Assembly (NCBI RefSeq): GCF_010093065.1
Contig: NZ_CP048113.1
Location: 6,466,001 to 6,530,000, forward strand
Length of the DNA stretch: 64,000 nucleotides
Direction: 5' to 3'
DNA from: Chitinophaga agri
GTDB lineage: Bacteria; Bacteroidota; Bacteroidia; Chitinophagales; Chitinophagaceae
Shown here: piece by piece, positions 25,130-34,053 of the stretch
How the letters are laid out: each line of letters begins with the position of its first letter
How positions within the stretch are numbered: the stretch's first letter is position 1
Translations under genes and position numbers: made by a program
Notes under the pieces: model-generated
The model's database searches: none
What the model saw: only the letters and a program-made list of their open reading frames with translations
What the model was told of the DNA's origin: nothing

Positions 25130-27469
25130 ATGAAAAAGAACATACTGGACATGTCCGGTACCACGGCCATCCCTTTACAGCTGGACGTGGCTATTTCCTT
25201 TAAACCTTTTACTGACTATCTCCGCAGGAGAGTGGCCGGGGAAAGAACCGCCAAGGCTGGTATCTACAGGAATACACTTGAACTGTTTGATAAGTACAAT
25301 GTACATGATAAGGATATTACCATGGAGAACGTGCATGAATATGCCGAACTCCTGGAGCAGATCTACGTATGCCTGTCACCACCCCTCGCAGAGGAAGCCG
25401 AACTGGCATGGGGGATCAGCTTCCCCTTTCAGCCAATCCTGTTTTATGGCACAGAAATGTTGTATCATCTCATGGAAAGCAAGGTGGCTGATCATGAAAA
25501 GTATATCATGACCAAAACCCCGGAAGAATTCCATAAGAGCCGGCTGCAGATGATCTATTCCTTTGTGTTGCAACGGTTATATAACTTCCGCATGTCCGTG
25601 AAGACAGAACAGTACCATGCGGGCATTAATACTGAAACAGGATTATTACAATATTTCCAGGTACATATCAACACCGACTTTCTGGAGGTTGAACCCGTAG
25701 GAGAGCTGCCTGTGCCCGATTTCGGCGAGATCTCCCTTTTGCTCGCAGAAAATGCCGGTCATGAGGCCTTCGAGAAGATCCTGCCGTTATCCGCCTTCCG
25801 TTTCAGGGGATTGTGTGTTATATCCGTGTCTGACGTAACGGTACAAAAGGCAGTGGATAATATCGAGAATGTCAGACTGGCCCGTACACCTGATAATGAT
25901 GAATCCAGTTACCAGCATGTGATTCAGTCACTGAAGACCATTGTTGGTAATAAAAAGATAGAATTTGACCTCTTCCCGCTTGTGAAGATCAATAATGAGC
26001 CTGTCTACGGATATAAGAAAGCAGGAACAGGTATCCTGTTTGAAGTGTGGGGCGACAGATTATCTCCGGAGGTGTTCCGTAAGCAGGCTAAAGGGTACTT
26101 TTCCAATCCTAACTCCTTCTTCTCCCGCGACCTTTTTGGTCCGAAAGAGATGGAAGTGACCTTTCTGGAACACTTCCGTAAACTGAAGGTCCGCTCACTG
26201 GCTTTGCTGCCCGTATTCTACAGCCGGCAACCGGTGGGAGTGCTGGCCATGCATACCTGGGAAGATGAGACGTTCGAAGAATCCACTGTTTCATTGCTCG
26301 AGCCGGCATTACCAGCCATTGCCCAGTTGTTTGAGGTCTATATTGATGAGTTTAACCTGGAGATCGAAACGATCATCAAGGAAAAATTTACCTCTATCCA
26401 GCCTTCTGTTCAATGGAAGTTCAACGAAGTCGCCTGGCATTATCTGCATAACAGGAAAAAAGGACTGCCCGAGGCGGCTGAGACGATCCAGTTCTGCGGG
26501 GTGTACCCACTGTATGGCGCCGTAGATATCCGGAACTCAACCATCGAAAGGAACAAAGCCATCATTACAGACCTGGATAGTCACCTGACCCTGCTCACGA
26601 AGACACTACAGTCATTGCAGGCCGACCATCACTCTGTCCTACAGGAAGAAATGATCTATAAATGTGGAAAATGGAGGGAGGTCCTGGGCGTGCAGCAACT
26701 GAACGCGAATGATGAGAACCGGCTGGTAACCTTTTTCCGGGAAGAGACCACGCCCTATCTGACACATCTCTCCAAACAGAACGGGAACAGCCTGATATTA
26801 CAGGAATACCTGGCTGCGCTCGAAAAGTTCAATAGCAATCTGCATGGTAGCAAACATGCACTGGAACTGTCCATGCAGATGATCAATACCGTCGTGAATA
26901 ACTACTTTGAAGCAGAGAAGGATACCCTTCAGACTTCCTATCCCTGCTATTTTGAAAAGTTCCGTACGGATGGTATAGAATACGATATCTATATCGGACA
27001 AGCCTTTGCACCGGACCAGCCGTTCAATCATTTTCACCTGAAGAACCTGCGGTTGTGGCAGTTATCTTCCATGGCTGCCGTGGCTAAACTGACGGCCTCT
27101 CTCGTGCCTGACATGCCGGTGCCGTTGCGTACCACACAGCTGATCTTTGTGCATAACCATACCATTGATATCAGTTTCAGGGCGGATGAGCGCAAATTTG
27201 ATGTGGAAGGCGCCTATAACATCCGGTACCAGATGATCAAAAAGCGGATTGACAAGGTGCGTCTGCGCAATTCCGAAGAAAGACTGACTGCACCTGACAA
27301 AATAGTGCTGATCTATTTTGATAATAAGGACATAGAAGACTACCTGCCGTTCATTCACTATCTGCAGGAGAAAGGAACGTTGAATAACGACCTGGAAGAA
27401 CTGGAACTGGAAGATCTGCAGGGATTAAGCGGGTTAAGAGCGCTGAGAGTAGGGGTAGCGGATTTATGA
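25130..27469 (+). CDS. Large GAF-domain protein of unknown role
   Basis: 779 residues, no signal peptide, no transmembrane segment, no kinase or DNA-binding motif. The middle part (around residues 300-420: SFFSRDLFGPKEMEVTFLEH, then KVRSLALLPVFYSRQPVGVL) resembles a GAF sensor module. The flanking regions are helical and unfamiliar to me. Such GAF proteins are known in Bacteroidota, often beside regulators. Here it stands between two AraC genes, so it may share a signalling theme with them, but this is only context. Confidence 0.6.
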   Translation: MKKNILDMSGTTAIPLQLDVAISFKPFTDYLRRRVAGERTAKAGIYRNTLELFDKYNVHDKDITMENVHEYAELLEQIYVCLSPPLAEEAELAWGISFPFQPILFYGTEMLYHLMESKVADHEKYIMTKTPEEFHKSRLQMIYSFVLQRLYNFRMSVKTEQYHAGINTETGLLQYFQVHINTDFLEVEPVGELPVPDFGEISLLLAENAGHEAFEKILPLSAFRFRGLCVISVSDVTVQKAVDNIENVRLARTPDNDESSYQHVIQSLKTIVGNKKIEFDLFPLVKINNEPVYGYKKAGTGILFEVWGDRLSPEVFRKQAKGYFSNPNSFFSRDLFGPKEMEVTFLEHFRKLKVRSLALLPVFYSRQPVGVLAMHTWEDETFEESTVSLLEPALPAIAQLFEVYIDEFNLEIETIIKEKFTSIQPSVQWKFNEVAWHYLHNRKKGLPEAAETIQFCGVYPLYGAVDIRNSTIERNKAIITDLDSHLTLLTKTLQSLQADHHSVLQEEMIYKCGKWREVLGVQQLNANDENRLVTFFREETTPYLTHLSKQNGNSLILQEYLAALEKFNSNLHGSKHALELSMQMINTVVNNYFEAEKDTLQTSYPCYFEKFRTDGIEYDIYIGQAFAPDQPFNHFHLKNLRLWQLSSMAAVAKLTASLVPDMPVPLRTTQLIFVHNHTIDISFRADERKFDVEGAYNIRYQMIKKRIDKVRLRNSEERLTAPDKIVLIYFDNKDIEDYLPFIHYLQEKGTLNNDLEELELEDLQGLSGLRALRVGVADL

Positions 27470-27508
27470 CGTCATAACCGCAGGACCATAAAACTACGAT
27501 ATATCGTA
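27464..27508. repeat. Two perfect 14-bp palindromes
   Basis: TTATGACGTCATAA (27464-27477) overlaps the stop codon of the GAF gene, and TACGATATATCGTA (27495-27508) lies 102 bp before the next AraC gene start. Either could be a regulator site. Confidence 0.5.
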
Positions 27509-27610
27509 AGTTGTAATGCTGTGGATTTTTTTATAAGTTGTTGTTTTTCATTTGATTATTCACGTGGCATCTCGATTGTCTTATAAGTGGTAATTAAATC
27601 TGCCACCTTT

Positions 27611-28471
27611 ATGATCTATAATACTGAGAACACGCAATTGAAATCAAAGATTCAGATCCATGCATTTGAATCAGCAGAAATGATCAATGAGCTATCCGAT
27701 CAGCAGACTTATAAACCGGAGCATGTCGAGATATTATGGTGTAAATATGGTACCGGCATAGTAGAAGCAGATGGAAAGACGATGCCTGTCGAAGAGAACC
27801 AGATCTATTGTTTTCTGCCTGGCCAGCTGCGCAAGTTTCAGCTGGATGGTCCTGTAAGTGGTTATTATATTTCTTTCGCACCAGATTGCCTGTACCTGTC
27901 CTATCACCTGAAAGATATGATGTCTTCTTTCGAAGAATCCATTCTGAATATGCAGTTACTCAGCTTCCGGGCGGATGAAGAGATGCAGGAAGAGCTGGAA
28001 GAGATCGTGAAGAAGATGCAGCGTGAGTGTGAATGTAATCTCTGGATGCGTTCAGAAGTATTATCAGGACTACTGAATGTATTTATGATCTATTTATCCA
28101 GAGAGCTGGGACTGATGGGACAAACACAGGTGCTTTCGAGAGAAGGTGATATAGCCAGGAAATTCATGAAGATGCTGAAACAGCATTTTATTACCCGTAA
28201 GAGAGTGTCAGATTATGCAGATGCATTGAGTGTGACCCCTAACTACCTGAATGCAGCAGTAAAGAAAGTAACAGGTTTTACCGTAAGCTATCAGATCCAC
28301 AAACAGATCATACTGGAAGCAAAACGCCGCATTCTGTATTCAGATAACAGCCTGAAAGAAATTGCCTTTGATCTGGGATTTGATAACCAGGCGCACTTCA
28401 GCAAGTTCTTTAAGGCGAAGACAGGCATGAACTATACGAAGTATAAGCATAGCATGGCAGAGATGGTGTGA
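27611..28471 (+). CDS. AraC-family transcriptional regulator
   Basis: 286 residues from the ATG at 27611; the longer frame begins at a GTG (27587) and is less likely. N-terminal cupin-like part (VEILWCKYGTGIVEADGKTM, then LPGQLRKFQLDGPVSGYYIS) and a C-terminal pair of AraC HTHs (VSDYADALSVTPNYLNAAVK, then LKEIAFDLGFDNQAHFSKFF). It is a single gene with a strong terminator. It may bind one of the palindromes upstream. Confidence 0.9.
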   Translation: MIYNTENTQLKSKIQIHAFESAEMINELSDQQTYKPEHVEILWCKYGTGIVEADGKTMPVEENQIYCFLPGQLRKFQLDGPVSGYYISFAPDCLYLSYHLKDMMSSFEESILNMQLLSFRADEEMQEELEEIVKKMQRECECNLWMRSEVLSGLLNVFMIYLSRELGLMGQTQVLSREGDIARKFMKMLKQHFITRKRVSDYADALSVTPNYLNAAVKKVTGFTVSYQIHKQIILEAKRRILYSDNSLKEIAFDLGFDNQAHFSKFFKAKTGMNYTKYKHSMAEMV

Positions 28472-28546
28472 TACGGTAAAGAATCCGGAATTGCCCATGG
28501 AAAGAGCTGGCTTTTTTCAGTAATTGCATCACGTAGAAATTAATAT

Positions 28547-28587
28547 AACCTGGCAGAAGATGTTACATCCGCTGCCAGGTTTTTTAT
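28547..28587 (+). terminator. Terminator after the second AraC gene
   Basis: AACCTGGCAG (28547-28556) and CTGCCAGGTT (28572-28581), then TTTTTATT. Confidence 0.88.
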
Positions 28588-28633
28588 TGCCCTGTAGTAT
28601 AGTTATAGGTTGTGAATACACTACGAATGCAAA

Positions 28634-28669
28634 AACCAGGAAGCTGTTGTTGCCAACTACTTCCTGGTT
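28634..28669 (-). terminator. Terminator of the porin/M17N operon (minus strand)
   Basis: AACCAGGAAG (28634-28643) pairs with CTTCCTGGTT (28660-28669); on the minus strand it is followed by TTTTTG. Confidence 0.8.
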
Positions 28670-28693
28670 CTTGTATGTTAATAAATGGGAAGA

Positions 28694-29401
28694 TTATTTC
28701 TGGTAGGCTGCTAATGCTTCTTTTATGGCTTCAGATGAAGGTGCGTAAAAAGCTGGTCCTGATAACAGTGTCAGCTTTACCACTGGTTTGAACGCAGACA
28801 TTTTTTTCTCTTTCAGATGGATCTGTGTGTTGTAAGCATCCAGTGCTCCTTTCACTACATTTTCGGCCACTTCTTTCGTATTAGAATCGATACCTGCATC
28901 TTTGATATCGCTGGCATGTGAATAAGACGTTACTCCGAGTCTCAGTGCTTCTCTCATACCGATAGCCCCAATAGTATACATCACATCTGCGTTGAATTTA
29001 TTCCTGTCGCCCAGACCGATCAGCAGTACCTGTTTTGCCTTGACAGTGCCGGGAGGAGGGGTGATCAGGATGGTTTCGAATGCATGTCCTGTAAACTTGC
29101 CACTCTTCCGCAGCTCAGTGATGATACCATGTAATGATTCATCCAGGTGCAGCATACCATTCAGATTAGCTGGTAATGCAGGCGGATTGGTAATATCTCC
29201 TTCCGTATACTCAAATACACACGCGATCTGTAAAGGTGTTTCCTGTCCGGATGGCCCCATTACTTTTACTTCTACGGCTACGCCATTTGCTTTGCCTACT
29301 ATAGCGGACGTGCCAAGTGCGGGCAGATCCTTTACCTGCGCCTGTACTGCGAATACAAATGAAAGCAGCAGGCCTGTCAGTGTTGTTTTAATTGTTCTCA
29401 T
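28694..29401 (-). CDS. Exported protein made only of an M17 aminopeptidase N-terminal domain
   Basis: 235 residues with a signal peptide (LTGLLLSFVFAVQAQ). The mature chain matches the N-terminal domain of leucyl aminopeptidases (M17_N): ALPANLNGMLHLDESLHG, then FETILITPPPGTVKAKQVLL, IGLGDRNKF. The C-terminal catalytic domain, with its metal and catalytic lysine and arginine residues, is absent, so it cannot be an aminopeptidase by itself. The M17_N domain has a macro-like fold that could bind a small ligand. It sits 2 bp after the porin gene and probably works with it in the envelope. Confidence 0.8.
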   Translation of the reverse strand: MRTIKTTLTGLLLSFVFAVQAQVKDLPALGTSAIVGKANGVAVEVKVMGPSGQETPLQIACVFEYTEGDITNPPALPANLNGMLHLDESLHGIITELRKSGKFTGHAFETILITPPPGTVKAKQVLLIGLGDRNKFNADVMYTIGAIGMREALRLGVTSYSHASDIKDAGIDSNTKEVAENVVKGALDAYNTQIHLKEKKMSAFKPVVKLTLLSGPAFYAPSSEAIKEALAAYQK

Positions 29402-29403
29402 AT

Positions 29404-30786
29404 CTAAAACTTAAATGATAACTGTGTATTGAAGAAATATGAATTAACAGGAGAAGTGACCAGATGATCGATAAATGCACCGGTCTCAAAATACTGCATA
29501 CCGCAACTCAGTTTAATGAATTTGCTGAATGCATAGTCTGCGCTCAGCAGATAGGCTGTTCCTATATAACGTTCGTCAGAGCCTGCGCCCGCCACGTTGA
29601 AGGAACCACTGGGCCGGTATATACCATCGCCGGTGGAGTAACGCCAGTTAAAAACCACATCCGCCTGCATAGAGAATTTATCACTGAATGTCAGATTACC
29701 ATACGGATGCAGGTCTATCAGATTCGATGGTCCGATACGCGGATTGAATCCAAAGTAACCTCCTTTTGGATACAGAGGATTGAACGTTTGCAGGTTGCCA
29801 TCACCGGGCGTTTTATCACCGGAGATATAGTCGTTACGCAGGGCGATCGTGGGCCGGAACCTCGCATGTTCAAACATGTAACCAATATCAATGGCGGTAG
29901 TCCATGCATTGATCCTGCCTCCTCCGAAAGTGCCGAACTGGTATGCGGCTTCCAGGTTGTAAATAAAGCCGCCACCATATTTCCAGTAGCGTACTGCGGC
30001 AGTATGCCTTGACTCTTCGGCTACACCCTCTTCAAACCGCGCATTGTCTTTACGGTGTCCGAGATAGTAGATGTCGAAATTACCCTGTCCGGGCAGGATG
30101 ATGTAGGAATAGGCTCCCCACAGGTTCGCCTCCCGGATGGTGTGGTTATCAAACACGCCCGGGTTCACTTCGTCGTCCATCATAAAGAAGGCATCTACGC
30201 CAAACCTTGGTGCGTTATACATTACTTTACCACCTGTGAAATATTTACGTACGTTAGTACCTTCCCTTACGGATATCAGTCTGCCGGTGCCGTAGTCCAG
30301 TTCCTGTCTGCCGGCCCGTGCTACCAGCTTACGCTGCTTGGCCGTCCAGGTCTTCAGGGTAACGTCCACAAAGAGGTTCTGCACATTTAGTTCGTCTTTG
30401 TTCACTGGTGGAGAAGGTACTTTGCTGAAGCTTTCCAGCGCACTGCTCATCTGTGCAAATACCCTGACGTGAGGGCCCAGGTGCAGGTCCGCATGCAGGT
30501 TATATCGCTGCATTACCAGGCCGTTATAGTTCATACCATCCTTCTCCCATTCTTCGTGAAAAGATGCGGCATATTCATAGCGGGCTTCCCCCCCGAAGGA
30601 TAGGTAAAAATGGTCTTTACTAAAGAGGGGTACATATTTGATGTGATTGTACCAGTGGCCGGTGGTATCGTTCCGCAGGTAATAGTAATCCTCATTGAAA
30701 CGCATCAGTTTAAACTGTTGCGCATACAGGGGGTGTATACCGAGGTACAGAAAAAGTACCAATACGAATGCAAGGTGTTTCTTCAT
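29404..30786 (-). CDS. Alginate-export-type outer-membrane porin
   Basis: 460 residues with a signal peptide (LAFVLVLFLYLGIHPLYAQ). Sequence from about residue 60 to the end is an Alginate_exp-like beta-barrel: LSFGGEARYEYAASFHEEW, RYNLHADLHLGPHVRVFAQM, ARAGRQELDYGTGRLISVRE, and a C-terminal aromatic residue (SYFFNTQLSFKF) typical of outer-membrane barrels. The substrate need not be alginate: related proteins in Bacteroidota are general outer-membrane channels. First gene of a two-gene operon with the M17N protein. Confidence 0.82.
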   Translation of the reverse strand: MKKHLAFVLVLFLYLGIHPLYAQQFKLMRFNEDYYYLRNDTTGHWYNHIKYVPLFSKDHFYLSFGGEARYEYAASFHEEWEKDGMNYNGLVMQRYNLHADLHLGPHVRVFAQMSSALESFSKVPSPPVNKDELNVQNLFVDVTLKTWTAKQRKLVARAGRQELDYGTGRLISVREGTNVRKYFTGGKVMYNAPRFGVDAFFMMDDEVNPGVFDNHTIREANLWGAYSYIILPGQGNFDIYYLGHRKDNARFEEGVAEESRHTAAVRYWKYGGGFIYNLEAAYQFGTFGGGRINAWTTAIDIGYMFEHARFRPTIALRNDYISGDKTPGDGNLQTFNPLYPKGGYFGFNPRIGPSNLIDLHPYGNLTFSDKFSMQADVVFNWRYSTGDGIYRPSGSFNVAGAGSDERYIGTAYLLSADYAFSKFIKLSCGMQYFETGAFIDHLVTSPVNSYFFNTQLSFKF

Positions 30787-30856
30787 GGTGATGCGTATTC
30801 CGCCCCGGAGGAGTGAGCCTGATACGGTGTTTTATTTAATAACAATCTTCCGGCAT

Positions 30857-30864
30857 CAAAGTTA
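30857..30864 (-). promoter_or_regulatory. Candidate -7 box for the porin operon
   Basis: Minus-strand TAACTTTG is a perfect TAnnTTTG match about 70 bp before the start. The -33 element is weak. Confidence 0.4.
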
Positions 30865-30953
30865 TCAGAAAGAGGTAGTTCGCCGGATCGCCAAATCATC
30901 GCAATTGATGTACATTTCCATAAACCGGGAAAATAATTAGGGGTAAAAAGAAA

Positions 30954-30981
30954 ATGCCGCAACTATCTTTAGCTGCGGCAT
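30954..30981 (-). terminator. Terminator of the dps gene (minus strand)
   Basis: ATGCCGCA (30954-30961) with TGCGGCAT (30974-30981), inner CTA/TAG also pairs; on the minus strand followed by TTTTCTTTTT. Confidence 0.85.
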
Positions 30982-31005
30982 CCGTTATATATTGAAGCGT
31001 AGGTT

Positions 31006-31482
31006 TTACTTTTTGTAGTGCGCTCTTAACATCCAGGCCATTTTCTCATGCTCTTCCAGCAGACCGGTGATATAATCGCTGGTACCTGCATCCTTATAAG
31101 TATTAGCAAATGGTTCAATATTACCACGGATGAATTCAATGATGCTTTCATGATCGCCAAGCAATTCCTTAATAAAACCGAGGCTGTCATTGTCTCTTTC
31201 GCTGTATTCAGTCAGGTGGGTCAGTGACAGGAAGCTTTTTAGCGTCGCAGGTGCATAATGGCCCAGTGTACGGATCCTTTCTGCTACGCTATCCATGATC
31301 TCATCCAGTTGATTATACTGTGATTCGAAGAAGAGGTGCATGGAATGAAAATCAGGACCTTCCACGTTCCAGTGTGCATTGCGTGTTTTCGTATAAAGTA
31401 CAAATTCATCTGCCAGTAATTTGGCCAGCTGGTTAGCTACTGCTTGTCTGTTTGCTTCTGTGATGCCAATATTTGTATTCAT
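31006..31482 (-). CDS. dps: Dps-family ferritin-like DNA-protection protein
   Basis: 158 residues. The N-AH-WNVEGPDF motif and the ferroxidase ligands His37, His49, Asp64 and Glu68 match Dps. Dps assembles into a 12-subunit shell that oxidises iron with hydrogen peroxide and can coat DNA in stationary phase or oxidative stress. It lacks a long basic N-terminal tail, so direct DNA binding is uncertain. It is a single gene on the minus strand with a strong terminator. Regulator sites were not identified in its upstream 245 bp. Confidence 0.93.
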   Translation of the reverse strand: MNTNIGITEANRQAVANQLAKLLADEFVLYTKTRNAHWNVEGPDFHSMHLFFESQYNQLDEIMDSVAERIRTLGHYAPATLKSFLSLTHLTEYSERDNDSLGFIKELLGDHESIIEFIRGNIEPFANTYKDAGTSDYITGLLEEHEKMAWMLRAHYKK

Positions 31483-31672
31483 ATAAAGGTAGTTTTAAAT
31501 GCTTGTGTAATGCTAAGGTATAACATTCCTGTTGGTTAAAAATGCATCTGTTATAATTAACACATCGTTAGCAGCAATGAATACAAACATAATGTCGCGC
31601 AAGGGAATGAAAGGGCTGTAAGGACATGAAAGCAAATGACTGCAATGTTGTAAAACGAAACGTAAAAAGAAA

Positions 31673-31694
31673 AGGCAGACCTGTTAGTCTGCCT
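31673..31694 (-). terminator. Terminator of the five-gene aminotransferase operon
   Basis: AGGCAGAC (31673-31680) with GTCTGCCT (31687-31694); minus-strand T-rich tail (TTTTCTTTTTACG). Confidence 0.85.
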
Positions 31695-31727
31695 CCGTAT
31701 ATCGTCGTTCACCTTAACGGTGATCAC

Positions 31728-32786
31728 CTACGAGATCATTGTTCTGATCACATCCAGTCCCTGCAGCACTTTATTCATGTCTGCTTCTGCACCCATCGCG
31801 ATCCTGATGTATTCACCGGTAGTACCGGGAGCCGCAAATGCAGCACCCGCCATTACTTCCACTCCCTTATCCTGCAGATCTTTATATAACTTCATGGAAG
31901 TGAAGCCTGCAGGTAATTCCAGCCAGCAGTGAAAGCCATTCTCATGTCCCTGTACATTAAAGCCGGAAAGGAATGCTTTGGTCTGCGTCTGCCGCAGATG
32001 ACCTTCCGCACGTTTACGGTGTAACAGGTCAGCCAGTTCACCACTGCGTATAACGTTTGTTACAAGCGATGTAAAGAAGGTAGACGGATTACTGGTAGTC
32101 AGTTTCGTCGCAGCTGCTATCGCAGCTGTATAACGCTCAGGAGCGACGATATAGGCTACCTTGATATCGGGTGCGATTGGTTTGGATAAGCTGTATATAA
32201 ACCAACCCAGATCGGGTGCCAGCTGTGCAAAGTTAGCAGGTGGATTTTCTTCCAGGAAACCATAGGCATCATCATCAAGAATGAGCTGTCCGTTTTTTCT
32301 GGCTACAGCGATCAGTTCGAGTCTGCGGTCAGTTGGTATCACAATACCCGTCGGGTTATTGATCGTACCCATCACATATACAGCTTTGATATTGTGCCTG
32401 GCGGTAGCTGCTTCCAACGCGGAAGGGAGCATACCTTTTTCATCACCTTTACAACCGATCACCTGTACATTCAGTAAACGGGCGATGGCCTGAAAGTTAC
32501 CATAGGTATACTCATCTACCGCGATCGCCGCTCCCTGTAAACCAGCAGCAATGATAGCCACCATAATAGCCTGATGGCCGGAGGTAACAATAGAGATCTG
32601 TTCTTCACTGATAGCGGGTCCTTTACCTGACAGCCAGGTAGCGGCCGTCTTTCGGTCTTCCAGGTTGCCATTGGCAGGCTTGATGGTTAACCACTCATTA
32701 TAGGTGGAATAGTGCCTTTCAATAATGCGTCTGAAAGCTGTCTGTTGTTCTGCCAGTACCGGGTAGTTGGAACTTAAAGATATCAT
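31728..32786 (-). CDS. Fold-type I PLP aminotransferase (MocR-like domain without HTH)
   Basis: 352 residues from the ATG at 32786; the extra residues of the longer frame lie in a repeat and are probably not translated. PLP residues: NNPTG (144-147), DDDAYG with Asp and Tyr175, and Schiff-base lysine 202 in SLSKPIAPDIKVAY. It resembles the aminotransferase half of MocR regulators but has no N-terminal GntR domain, so it is an enzyme. Last gene of the operon. Its substrate is not evident, but having two aminotransferases in one operon suggests two different amino transfers or a step with an unusual amino acceptor. Confidence 0.85.
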   Translation of the reverse strand: MISLSSNYPVLAEQQTAFRRIIERHYSTYNEWLTIKPANGNLEDRKTAATWLSGKGPAISEEQISIVTSGHQAIMVAIIAAGLQGAAIAVDEYTYGNFQAIARLLNVQVIGCKGDEKGMLPSALEAATARHNIKAVYVMGTINNPTGIVIPTDRRLELIAVARKNGQLILDDDAYGFLEENPPANFAQLAPDLGWFIYSLSKPIAPDIKVAYIVAPERYTAAIAAATKLTTSNPSTFFTSLVTNVIRSGELADLLHRKRAEGHLRQTQTKAFLSGFNVQGHENGFHCWLELPAGFTSMKLYKDLQDKGVEVMAGAAFAAPGTTGEYIRIAMGAEADMNKVLQGLDVIRTMIS

Positions 32787-32826
32787 GTGAAGCGGGTATT
32801 TGGAGTGCCAAAAGTAAATAGAAATC

Positions 32827-32883
32827 AGGAATTGGGAATTAGGCATTTGTCAGCCTCCCGCCAATCCCTGATTCCCAATTCCT
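32827..32883. repeat. Inverted repeat with 13-bp arms between MFS and aminotransferase genes
   Basis: AGGAATTGGGAAT (32827-32839) and ATTCCCAATTCCT (32871-32883), perfect arms, 31-nt spacer. The right arm overlaps the MFS stop codon. GGAATTGGGAATTAGG resembles the short heptad-type repeats found in many Bacteroidota and cyanobacterial intergenic regions. Confidence 0.6.
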
Positions 32884-34048
32884 AATTATCTCCTGAGATC
32901 CGGCCCGCCTGCGATGCCAGCAACATAATTCCCGTGCCGAGTAATGCGATCAGGGCAAATGACCAGCGCAGATCACTGGCTTCTGAGATGAACCCTATTA
33001 CAGGTGGTCCCAGCAGGAACCCAAAAAAGCCTACGGTGGACACCGCTGCAATCGCTACGCCGGGTGCCATTGTTTTAGACTTGCCCGCCAGCGCCAGTAC
33101 CAGCGGTACCACAGATGATACGCCTATACCTACCAGCAGAAAGCCGATGGTGGCGGTAACCAGATATGGAAGACAGATCGCAATGATCAGTCCCGTTGTT
33201 GTCAGCGATCCACTCAGCTGTAATACACGCTTTGTACCAAGTTTCGTGACAAACCTGTCTGCAACGAAACGACCGCCTGCCATGGTACTCATAAAAGCAA
33301 TATAGCCGACTGTGGTCAGGTGCTCCGGTGTCTGTACCACTTTCTGAAAATAGATCCCGCTCCAGTCGAACATCGTACCTTCTGTTACCAGGCTTGAAAA
33401 TGCGATCAGTCCCAGTTTAAGTATACTGCTGTCCGGACGGGCGAATATCGGTGCATCACTGTCAGTTTTTTCATCTTCGGACAAGAGATATTTCCAGGAG
33501 AATACGACCAGTAGAAAACAGAGCACACAGATCAGTGAGAAATGATAGTTTACCGGTATATCCTGTGAAACAGCGATCGTACCGATACCGATACCAGCGA
33601 AACCTCCTACACTCCACAGACCGTGGAAAGAAGCCATAATGGACCTGCCATATAAAGCTTCAATTCCGACAGCCTGTGTGTTCATGGATATTTCAAAGAG
33701 GTTGTTCATGAGACCAAAGAGGAACAACAGGATCACCAACTGCCAGATGCCAGGTGCAAAGCCTATTGCAGACAGCATCACGGGGAATAATAGTCCGGCA
33801 CTGATCAGTACCTTCCTGCTGCCGTAACGGGTCACCAGCCAGCCTGATACAGGCAGACTCACCATCAGTCCGATAGGTAACGCAAAGAGCACACTGCCCA
33901 GTGCGGCATCACTCAGCTGAAAGGTGGCTTTGATATCATGTATCCTGCACGCCCAGCTGGAATAGGTGAGTCCGGCAATAAAGAAAAACACGCTTGCTGC
34001 AATGCGGTGCGCCTGTTTAAGGTTCAAATGGACAGTCAGATCTTTCAT
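32882..34048 (-). CDS. MFS transporter
   Basis: 388 residues with about twelve membrane segments. The MFS signature between helices 2 and 3 is present (SGWLVTRYGSRKVLISAGLL). It resembles the YbjJ/fucose-permease-like branch of small MFS transporters. Within the operon it most likely exports the pathway product or imports its precursor; direction cannot be read from the sequence. The stop codon lies inside an inverted repeat; the next gene starts 95 bp later. Confidence 0.85.
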   Translation of the reverse strand: MKDLTVHLNLKQAHRIAASVFFFIAGLTYSSWACRIHDIKATFQLSDAALGSVLFALPIGLMVSLPVSGWLVTRYGSRKVLISAGLLFPVMLSAIGFAPGIWQLVILLFLFGLMNNLFEISMNTQAVGIEALYGRSIMASFHGLWSVGGFAGIGIGTIAVSQDIPVNYHFSLICVLCFLLVVFSWKYLLSEDEKTDSDAPIFARPDSSILKLGLIAFSSLVTEGTMFDWSGIYFQKVVQTPEHLTTVGYIAFMSTMAGGRFVADRFVTKLGTKRVLQLSGSLTTTGLIIAICLPYLVTATIGFLLVGIGVSSVVPLVLALAGKSKTMAPGVAIAAVSTVGFFGFLLGPPVIGFISEASDLRWSFALIALLGTGIMLLASQAGRISGDN

Positions 34049-34053
34049 TGTTG

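Noticed and set aside
31626..31932. Two plus-strand frames of 87 and 70 codons
   Set aside because: Antisense to the aminotransferase end and its terminator; shadow frames.
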